64,000 nt of DNA from Anaerolineae bacterium (GTDB lineage Bacteria; Chloroflexota; Anaerolineae; Anaerolineales; Villigracilaceae): contig JAJPIZ010000033.1 of assembly GCA_021324435.1 (NCBI GenBank), positions 1-64,000 of the forward strand. Reading direction: 5' to 3'. Below, one piece after another: positions 44,986 to 51,227 of the stretch (the first letter of the stretch is position 1; each line of letters starts with the position of its first letter). The position numbers were made by a program, and so were the translations under genes. A model generated the notes under the pieces. It did not search any database and was not told the origin of the DNA. It saw only the letters and a list, made by a program, of their open reading frames with translations.

Positions 44986-46581
44986 TTAACCGGTTCGTTT
45001 CAATCTGTGATTGATTCCATTCATCACGGCGGCGAGTTCAGGAACGCGCAGAATAAACATCATCACCGCGTAAGCGATTCCACCTGCAACGATTCCAACG
45101 GGGACAAGGATCCAAATTGAGGCAGACGCCAAAAATTTCAATAAGCCGAATAGTATGATGCTCATCACGAAAGCCGCAAGCGCAGATTGGAAAAATCCGC
45201 TGGCGATTTGTGCGCCGTTGATGCCTTTTAGTCGGCGGCGCATCAGAATGAACAGGCCGGTCATTTCGAGCGCGGTGGCTAATGAGTTGGCGAATGCCAG
45301 TCCGCCGTGAGGCATCCAGCCAAGTTTGGAGAATAAAGCCGCGAAGACAAAACTAAAAACGATGTTTAACAGCATGGCAATGGTTGTGATCGTCACCGGG
45401 GTTTTTGTGTCGTGCAGGGCGTAAAATGCGCGCACTAAAATTTCGACCATCGAGTGACCGATCAAACCGACGGCATACCAAAGCAAAGCCCATGCAACCA
45501 TTTCGGTCGAAGTCGTTGTGAAATTTCCATGCTGGAAAAACAATTCAACGATTTGCCGGCGAAGAAGAATCAATCCCATCATGGCGGGAAAGGCCAGCAA
45601 TAAAACGCCGCGCAGAGTGGATGCCAATGATGCGCGCATCTCATTGACTTCGCCGCGCGCAACCTGCGCCGAGAATGTCGGCAGAGCGGCGATGGCGATG
45701 GCTTGCGCGATGACCACCTGCGGCATGGTCATGACCATGAAAGCCACGTTGATGGAAGTTAAACTTCCAGCGGCAAGGCTGGTGGCAATGACCGCGTTGA
45801 TCACGAAATTGATCCTTACTACTGCCACGCCGATGATGCGCGGCGCCATCAGCTGTCCGACTTCGCGAACCGACGGATCGTTCAATCCGAGCGAAGCAAA
45901 ATATTTTTTGAACGGCAGTTTGAAAAGATTGGGCAGTTGAATGCAAAGATGTCCTACCGCGCCGAGCACCGCGCCCCATGCCAGGCCAAAAATTCCAAAT
46001 TTGGGCGCGAGAAAAATGACGCCAGTGATCATACCGATCCAATACATGGTCGGCGCGAGGGCGGGTAGCCAGAATTTTTGATGTGTGTTGAGAATGCCCA
46101 TCAAGAGTCCGCTCACGCCAAAGATGGCGGGCGTCAGCAATAAAATTCTCAGCAGGGAAACGGTCAAAGATTCGAGCGCCGGGTCGAGGTCCGGGCTGAG
46201 CGAATATAAAATGTTGCGAACAAAAAATGGAGCATAGATGGCTGTCACGCCGCTGAAGATTGTCAGAATCAACGTCACAAGATTCGCGATGGACGATGCA
46301 AGTTTCCACGCGCCATGATGATCTGCTTTGGTCAGAAAATCCGTGAACGTTGGAATAAAAGCAGACGCCAGCGCGCCGCCCGCCACAAGGTAAAACAATA
46401 AATCGGGGATTGTGGAGGCCGCGTTGTATGCGTCCATTTCGGGACTGGTGCCGAAGACGCGCAGAATCAAAATTTGCCGCACAAGACCGACCACGTTGCT
46501 CAAGACAAATGCAACCATGACTGTCCCGGCGGCGCGCGCGATCTGGCGATTCGCAGAAGATGTTGTTTCGATTTCGCTCAT
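44986..46581 (-). CDS. murJ: Lipid II flippase MurJ (MviN)
   Basis: A 531-residue protein with about 14 membrane spans. The family opening SSANRQIARAAGTVMVAFVLSNVVGLVRQILILRVFGTSPEMDAYNAA and the later SLAAGSLTSINVAFMVMTMPQVVIAQAIAIAALP are diagnostic of MviN/MurJ. It flips lipid II across the membrane for peptidoglycan synthesis. It faces away from the phospholipase-D-like gene. It supports a murein-containing cell envelope, as do VanW, LCP and M23 genes here. Confidence 0.95.
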   Translation of the reverse strand: MSEIETTSSANRQIARAAGTVMVAFVLSNVVGLVRQILILRVFGTSPEMDAYNAASTIPDLLFYLVAGGALASAFIPTFTDFLTKADHHGAWKLASSIANLVTLILTIFSGVTAIYAPFFVRNILYSLSPDLDPALESLTVSLLRILLLTPAIFGVSGLLMGILNTHQKFWLPALAPTMYWIGMITGVIFLAPKFGIFGLAWGAVLGAVGHLCIQLPNLFKLPFKKYFASLGLNDPSVREVGQLMAPRIIGVAVVRINFVINAVIATSLAAGSLTSINVAFMVMTMPQVVIAQAIAIAALPTFSAQVARGEVNEMRASLASTLRGVLLLAFPAMMGLILLRRQIVELFFQHGNFTTTSTEMVAWALLWYAVGLIGHSMVEILVRAFYALHDTKTPVTITTIAMLLNIVFSFVFAALFSKLGWMPHGGLAFANSLATALEMTGLFILMRRRLKGINGAQIASGFFQSALAAFVMSIILFGLLKFLASASIWILVPVGIVAGGIAYAVMMFILRVPELAAVMNGINHRLKRTG

Positions 46582-46613
46582 GGGGATGCGCGCATTATAT
46601 CATCCGCTATATA

Positions 46614-46631
46614 GAACATTAATGCTATAAT
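46614..46631 (+). promoter_or_regulatory. Promoter of the phospholipase-D-like gene with a GAACAT box
   Basis: TATAAT at 46626-46631 directly follows GAACATTAATGC (46614-46625). The same GAACAT-N3-TGC word precedes the -10 in the recA promoter. The gene's ATG is 17 bases further on with AAGGAG between. No strong -35. Confidence 0.5.
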
Positions 46632-46648
46632 GCCGCCAAGGAGTTTAC

Positions 46649-47794
46649 ATGAAAAAATTCTTGCCTCTCCTCTTTGCCATCTTCATTTTGATTGTTGCTT
46701 GTGAACCTTTAACGACCCCATCCGCGCCGCTGACCGTTGAACCGGCCACGGTCACTCCGGCGGATGTAACTGTAACGGTCACACCGACGAACAATGTTGT
46801 TGTTTTGTCAGATGTATCATTGCCCGCCGCTTACGGAGTCACGAGTTCATGGTTTGACTTGTATTTTACGAATCCGCTGAGTGCGGTTGCTTCTCAGAAA
46901 ACGGGCGGGCCGGATGGTCCGGTGGTGGACGCGATTGATTCGGCGCGGCTCTCGGTGGATGCCGCGATCTATAGTTTGAGTCTGGATAGCATCCGCGACG
47001 CGTTGATCCGCGCACATCAACGCGGAGTACAAGTGCGAGTGGTGATGGAGAGCGACAACATGGATCGCTCCGACCCGCAGGCGTTGAAGGACGCGGGCAT
47101 TCCACTGCTGGGCGATCGCCGCGAAGGATTGATGCACGACAAGTTTATCGTGATTGACCAATCTGAAGCGTGGACCGGCTCGATGAACTTCACGGATTCA
47201 GGCGCCTACAAGGATAACAACAACCTGATGCTCATCCGCTCGACGAAAGTAGCGGACGATTATGAGACCGAATTCAACGAAATGTTTGTAGACGATAAAT
47301 TCGGCTCGAACGTTGTCCCGGCTACGCCGAATCCGCATGTGACGGTCAACGGCACGGCGCTCGATATTTATTTTTCACCCGATGACCATGTTCAGACGGC
47401 ATTGCTTAACCTGCTGAACAATGCGCAGTCCAGCATTTATTTTCTCGCGTATTCGTTCACCGCGGATCCGCTTGGAGAGGTGATCCGTCAGAAAGCCGCG
47501 GCGGGACTCAAAGTGGCCGGCGTGATGGAGGCCGACCAGGTGAAATCCAATATTGGGACTGAATATGATACGTTCCGTGCCGCGGGATTGGATGTTCATC
47601 TGGATGGGAATCCCGGTCAGATGCATCACAAAGTCATGATCATTGACGGTCAGATCGTGGTGATGGGCTCCTATAATTTCACTGCCAGCGCTGAGAACAC
47701 CAATGACGAGAATGTGATTGTGATCCATAACGCGGATATTGCCGCGCAGTATATGGCAGAGTTTCAGCGGGTCTATTCCGTTGCGCAACCTTAG
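46649..47794 (+). CDS. Phospholipase D-like lipoprotein
   Basis: A 381-residue lipoprotein (signal LLFAIFILIVAC, lipobox IVAC) followed by a Thr/Pro linker. Two HKD motifs are present: MHDKFIVIDQSEAWTGSMNFTDSG near residue 162 and MHHKVMIIDGQIVVMGSYNFTASAENTNDEN near 328. Both are complete HxKxxxxD, so catalytically competent. The pair layout resembles secreted nucleases and phospholipases of the Nuc type. Substrate, DNA or lipid, is uncertain. The promoter has a recA-like box, raising the possibility of damage induction. A clean terminator follows. Confidence 0.85.
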   Translation: MKKFLPLLFAIFILIVACEPLTTPSAPLTVEPATVTPADVTVTVTPTNNVVVLSDVSLPAAYGVTSSWFDLYFTNPLSAVASQKTGGPDGPVVDAIDSARLSVDAAIYSLSLDSIRDALIRAHQRGVQVRVVMESDNMDRSDPQALKDAGIPLLGDRREGLMHDKFIVIDQSEAWTGSMNFTDSGAYKDNNNLMLIRSTKVADDYETEFNEMFVDDKFGSNVVPATPNPHVTVNGTALDIYFSPDDHVQTALLNLLNNAQSSIYFLAYSFTADPLGEVIRQKAAAGLKVAGVMEADQVKSNIGTEYDTFRAAGLDVHLDGNPGQMHHKVMIIDGQIVVMGSYNFTASAENTNDENVIVIHNADIAAQYMAEFQRVYSVAQP

Positions 47795-47812
47795 ATTTGA
47801 CTTGAGTCTTGC

Positions 47813-47838
47813 GCCTCTCCCTTGCAAACGGGAGAGGC
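47813..47838 (+). terminator. Terminator of the phospholipase-D-like gene
   Basis: GCCTCTCCC / GGGAGAGGC perfect hairpin with an 8-base loop, followed by ATTTTTTG. Confidence 0.85.
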
Positions 47839-47857
47839 ATTTTTTGTTTTTCACCCA

Positions 47858-47881
47858 TAACTTTTGGAAACGGCCTGCGAC
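47858..47881 (+). promoter_or_regulatory. ECF-type promoter, copy 1
   Basis: TAAC (47858-47861), 16 bases, CGAC (47878-47881), about 47 bases before the DUF5666 lipoprotein start. The wider context CCCATAACTTTTGG ... CCTGCGACTAT parallels the second copy upstream of 48730. An AAC-bearing -35 and a CG-rich -10 at this spacing are typical of ECF sigma promoters. Confidence 0.55.
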
Positions 47882-47927
47882 TATGTAGATGTAATTCAAA
47901 CCGATCCAAAACCAAACGGAGGCAAGT

Positions 47928-48641
47928 GTGAAAAACTCAAGTCGTATGTTTTTATTGGCTGTGATCCTGCTCGCCGCGCTGACAATGAGCGCATGCGGCG
48001 GAGCGGCTCCCGCTGAGCAGGCTTCAAAGGCCCCCCACGTTTTTTCGGACATTGTTTTTACCGGTCCGATTGAGGCTATTAATGGCAATCAGTGGACAAT
48101 CAACGGCCAGACCATCACGGTGGACCCGTCGGTGGTGCACGGAACATTCAACGTTGGCGATACGGTGACTGTCGAAGCGAATGTCGCGGCCGATGGCTCT
48201 GTGACCGTCAAAAGCGTGGACGCTCCCGAGGCTGTGTCCACTGAAACGCCCGAGGCTGAGACTCAATCCCCGGATGTAACAGAGACGCCCGATGTCACAG
48301 AAACCCCGGACGCCTCGCAACACGGGGAGGCCGTTGGTGTCGTGACTGCGATGGACGCGTCCACGATCACAGTGGATGGAGTGGTCTACAACCTGGCTGA
48401 TTTCACCGAGATCAAAGGCACGGTCAATGTTGGTGATACGGTCAAGATCGAATTCGTCACCAATGCTGATGGAACACTGACGGTAACCGAAGTTAAATCA
48501 TCCTCCAGCGTCGGCTCGAATGACAATGGCAATTCGAACGAGGATAATCAAAACGGCAACAGCAACGAGAACAACAATGAGAGCGATGATGACGGTGGTA
48601 ACAGCAATAGCAACGGGAATGGCAACGATAGCGGCGGCTAG
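47928..48641 (+). CDS. Lipoprotein with two DUF5666 domains
   Basis: A 237-residue lipoprotein with GTG start and GGAGG upstream; signal LAALTMSAC gives lipobox MSAC. Two DUF5666 copies, FTGPIEAINGNQWTINGQTITVDPSVV and VVGVVTAMDASTITVDGVVYNLADF-like, are separated by a Glu/Thr/Pro linker (TETPEAET). The C-terminus is a long Asn/Gly/Ser-rich acidic tail. DUF5666 is a small beta-barrel common in Anaerolineae surface proteins; role unknown. It is the first of four genes forming a sigma/anti-sigma-associated surface module. Confidence 0.78.
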   Translation: MKNSSRMFLLAVILLAALTMSACGGAAPAEQASKAPHVFSDIVFTGPIEAINGNQWTINGQTITVDPSVVHGTFNVGDTVTVEANVAADGSVTVKSVDAPEAVSTETPEAETQSPDVTETPDVTETPDASQHGEAVGVVTAMDASTITVDGVVYNLADFTEIKGTVNVGDTVKIEFVTNADGTLTVTEVKSSSSVGSNDNGNSNEDNQNGNSNENNNESDDDGGNSNSNGNGNDSGG

Positions 48642-48673
48642 TTAGTCTTAAGCACGGCTCAAAGCGAGACCCG

Positions 48674-48697
48674 TAACATTTCTCTGCCTCCAGCGAC
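48674..48697 (+). promoter_or_regulatory. ECF-type promoter, copy 2
   Basis: TAAC (48674-48677), 16 bases, CGAC (48694-48697), same words and spacing as the copy at 47858. It precedes the acidic secreted protein gene by about 33 bases. The ECF sigma gene lies downstream, suggesting autoregulated control of this cluster. Confidence 0.55.
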
Positions 48698-48730
48698 GAT
48701 TAATATAACTCTTAATGTTGGAGGCAGAGA
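48681..48730 (+). promoter_or_regulatory. Inverted repeat covering the ribosome site of the 48730 gene
   Basis: TCTCTGCCTCCA (48681-48692) pairs perfectly with TGGAGGCAGAGA (48719-48730), 12 base pairs, 26-base loop. The right arm contains the Shine-Dalgarno GGAGG and the first base of the ATG. If transcribed whole it would hide the ribosome site. If the ECF promoter at 48674 is used the left arm would not be in the RNA, so the two readings conflict. Confidence 0.5.
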
Positions 48731-49251
48731 TGAACAAACCAATCCGTTTATCCATATTCGCTGTGCTTATACTGGTCGGCATGGCGTTCAGCGCCTACGG
48801 AGTGGCGCTTGCCGCCCCAAATTTGCACTTGAGCAATTTGCTTACCAGTTTGAGTTTGGACCAGGCCGCATCCACCACAACGGCCGTTTCCACAGAGACG
48901 CCGGTTGTCACCGAGAGCACGGAAGTTGATGAGACCGAAACTCCTGAAGCCACGGAAACACCTGATGTCGAAGATGACAACGACGACGATGAAAGCATTT
49001 GCGCTACATCCACGGCGGGAACTCCATCCGCAACATTATCGGGTTGCGTCGGCGGCGCCAGTGATGACGTAAATGAAGACCAAAATGACGATGATCAAGG
49101 CAACTGCCTGACCACACCGCTGGCAGGGACTCCGGTCCCCGGTTCGATGAGTTGCGGAAGCATCGAGGATGATCATAACAATCATTCCGGCACGGGTAGC
49201 AATTCTGGTTCCGGATCAGACGGCGAGGATGATGACGGCGGCGATGATTAA
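48730..49251 (+). CDS. Secreted acidic, low-complexity protein
   Basis: A 173-residue protein. The chosen start is MNKPIRLSIFAVLILVGMAF with GGAGG 5 bases upstream. It has a signal peptide ending VALAA, then Thr/Glu-rich (TETPEATETP) and Asp-rich tracts (DDNDDDE). The C-terminus is Ser/Gly/Asp-rich (GSGSDGEDDDGGDD). Repeated motif TAGTPSATLSGC and LAGTPVPGSMSC suggest two short cysteine modules. No family recognised. Likely exported; possibly calcium-binding or wall-associated. Part of the ECF sigma module. Confidence 0.65.
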   Translation: MNKPIRLSIFAVLILVGMAFSAYGVALAAPNLHLSNLLTSLSLDQAASTTTAVSTETPVVTESTEVDETETPEATETPDVEDDNDDDESICATSTAGTPSATLSGCVGGASDDVNEDQNDDDQGNCLTTPLAGTPVPGSMSCGSIEDDHNNHSGTGSNSGSGSDGEDDDGGDD

Positions 49252-49295
49252 CAAGCAAGTTAAGATAACCACCGCGCTTCAACGATGAAGTCAAT

Positions 49296-49323
49296 CCCCG
49301 CAGATGAAATTTCATCTGCGGGG
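49296..49323 (+). terminator. Perfect palindromic hairpin before the sigma gene
   Basis: CCCCGCAGATGAAA followed by its exact complement, 28 bases in all, but with AGGATG rather than a T-run after it. It may be a terminator or attenuator for the upstream gene. A TATACT at 49331-49336, 8 bases later, could start the sigma transcript. Confidence 0.55.
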
Positions 49324-49391
49324 AGGATGATATACTGGGTATGGACACGCAACCTTTACTTCATACACACAGCCGGGGGGCTGTCATACCC

Positions 49392-49940
49392 ATGCAGAAC
49401 TTTGATGAGTTAAAAGCGCTGGACGGTTTGCGGAATCTCGACTCGCAGATCATTGGCGCCGTTTACGACAAGTATTTTTCGGAAATCTATCGCTATGTGC
49501 GCTATCGGCTGGGCGATGAACATATCGCAGAAGATATTGCCAGCGATGTGTTTGTGCGCCTGCTCGAAGCCTTGCAGAATGGCCGCGGGCCGCAATCCAA
49601 TTTGAAGGCCTGGCTGCTTTCCACTGCGGCTCACATCGTCACCGATCATTTGCGGCGCGCATATCGGCGGCCGGTTGAATCGCTTCCTGAAAATTTGCTG
49701 GACACGGCGTCTGTGCCGAGCGATGAATTCGACCGCCGCGAGCAAACCCGTGAATTTCAACAGGCGTATGCTCAACTTACGTCTGAGCAACAAAATGTTT
49801 TGGCGCTGCGTTTTGGCCAGGGATACTCGCTTGAAGAGACCGCTTCGGTCTTGAAGAAAAACGTCAATGCCGTGAAGGCCCTCCAGTTCCGCGCGCTGGC
49901 CGCGTTACAACGGAACATTGGGGAGGTGGCGAATGAATAA
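49392..49940 (+). CDS. ECF-type RNA polymerase sigma factor
   Basis: A 182-residue sigma-70 family protein without region 1. Region 2: YFSEIYRYVRYRLGDEHIAEDIASDVFVRLLEAL near residue 25 and WLLSTAAHIVTDHLRR (2.3/2.4). Region 4: LTSEQQNVLALRFGQGYSLEETASVLKKNVNAVKALQFRAL. Start chosen at 49392 (MQNFDELKALDG); a longer frame from 49341 adds 17 residues but begins at the likely -10 and is less supported. Its SD may be partly hidden in ACAGCC-GGGG-GGCTGT just upstream. It is co-translated with a DUF5667 membrane protein. Confidence 0.9.
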   Translation: MQNFDELKALDGLRNLDSQIIGAVYDKYFSEIYRYVRYRLGDEHIAEDIASDVFVRLLEALQNGRGPQSNLKAWLLSTAAHIVTDHLRRAYRRPVESLPENLLDTASVPSDEFDRREQTREFQQAYAQLTSEQQNVLALRFGQGYSLEETASVLKKNVNAVKALQFRALAALQRNIGEVANE

Positions 49941-51105
49941 TAAATTGTATGACGCCCTTGAAAATTCCTTATCAGCTCTTGAGGAGGGACAGGATTTAGA
50001 TGCCGTTCTGGCGCGTTATCCTGATCTTGCCAAACAACTTCGCCCGATGCTCGAAACCTCGCTTCACGCGCGGACCATGGGCGGCGCGGCCGTTTCGAGC
50101 GACATCCAACGCCGCGGCCGTTCCCGTTTGTTGCAACGCGCCGCGGAAATGCGCGAAGCGAAAAGATCGAAGAGACGAGTCATTCCCATGTTTTCGCGCA
50201 TGGCGCTCACACTGGGATTGGTTGGCGTGCTGGTATTGAGCAGTACGGGGCTGGTCAATGCTTCTTCCGGCTCGCTCCCTGGCGATCAACTTTATCCGGT
50301 AAAGCGAACATGGGAGGGTGTGCGACTCTTCTTTGTGTTTAGTCCGGGAGGTCGCGATCTCCTTGAGAGTCAATTTGAACAGGAACGCCTTGATGAGATT
50401 GACGAACTGCTTGCAAAAGGACGCAGTATATCTGTAGTGTTTTCAGGCCTGGTGACCAGGCAACAGGACGGGCAGTGGCTTATTTCTGGCATCCCGGTCC
50501 AGGTCAGCGCGGCGACGCGGTTGCCCGCGCAGGTGATTCCCAGCGGCGCGCCGGTCATGGTCACAGGCTTGACGCGTGAAGATGGAATTGTCGAAGCGCA
50601 GGAAATCCAATTGTTGCAAGCGGGTGCTTCCCTCCCGCCGCTCGAGCCATCTGAGAGGAATAATTCTGAGGGCGAACATGGCGATTCGAATCCGGCGCCT
50701 ACTTCGCAGGTTATCTTGACTCCGCGCGCGCCTGTCCCTGAAACCGGTTCCAATCAGAATGAGCAGGAGCATCACTCTTATGAATTTAGCGGCGTGGTTC
50801 AATCCGTTCAAGATGGCATCTGGGTTATCAATGGACAGACTGTGTCTGTAAATCAGGCAGACATCAAAGGGAACATTGCTGTTGGGTCTTATGTCAAGTT
50901 TGAAGGTTACTACGATGTGAACGGAATCTTTGTGGTCACCAGGATCGAATTGAAGTCGGGCAGTGGTACTTCCAAAGGCGATAATACGAGCGGAAGCGGC
51001 GCTGGCGAGAATGAGAATAATAACGACAACTCGAACACCAACAGCAACAGCAACGAAAGCTCAGGTTCAGGCTCAGGCTCAAGTTCAAGCGAGGATGATC
51101 ACTAA
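49933..51105 (+). CDS. DUF5667-type anti-sigma-like membrane protein
   Basis: A 390-residue protein. It starts at ATG 49933 (GGGAGG upstream) and overlaps the sigma gene by 8 bases. The cytoplasmic N-domain LYDALENSLSALEEGQDLDAVLARYPDLAKQLRPMLETSL resembles anti-sigma N-domains. One membrane span (about 92-112, MALTLGLVGVLVLSSTGLV), then DUF5667 LPGDQLYPVKRTWEGVRLFF, two DUF5666-like barrels (FSGVVTRQQDGQWLISGIPVQV and FSGVVQSVQDGIWVINGQTVSV) and an Asn/Ser-rich tail. It probably holds the sigma factor at the membrane and senses an outside cue. Direct binding is inferred from gene order. Confidence 0.78.
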   Translation: MNNKLYDALENSLSALEEGQDLDAVLARYPDLAKQLRPMLETSLHARTMGGAAVSSDIQRRGRSRLLQRAAEMREAKRSKRRVIPMFSRMALTLGLVGVLVLSSTGLVNASSGSLPGDQLYPVKRTWEGVRLFFVFSPGGRDLLESQFEQERLDEIDELLAKGRSISVVFSGLVTRQQDGQWLISGIPVQVSAATRLPAQVIPSGAPVMVTGLTREDGIVEAQEIQLLQAGASLPPLEPSERNNSEGEHGDSNPAPTSQVILTPRAPVPETGSNQNEQEHHSYEFSGVVQSVQDGIWVINGQTVSVNQADIKGNIAVGSYVKFEGYYDVNGIFVVTRIELKSGSGTSKGDNTSGSGAGENENNNDNSNTNSNSNESSGSGSGSSSSEDDH

Positions 51106-51120
51106 CTCCTGAATTTCGAA

Positions 51121-51152
51121 AAACGCCGCGCACGACGAGCGCGGCGTTTTTT
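51121..51152 (+). terminator. Terminator of the sigma module
   Basis: AAACGCCGCGC / GCGCGGCGTTT perfect 11-base-pair hairpin, 7-base loop, followed by TTTTTC. Confidence 0.85.
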
Positions 51153-51195
51153 CATGTTGCCATTTTCCATAAATTCGAGTACATTAAGCCATATA

Positions 51196-51207
51196 GAACA
51201 TTCGTGC
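51196..51207 (+). promoter_or_regulatory. GAACAT box upstream of the HerA-like gene
   Basis: GAACATTCGTGC, 20 bases before the ATG, within CATATAGAACATT. It matches the recA box in GAACAT..GTGC. No clear -10 beside it. Confidence 0.4.
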
Positions 51208-51227
51208 CAATTCCGAGGAGAACCCCG

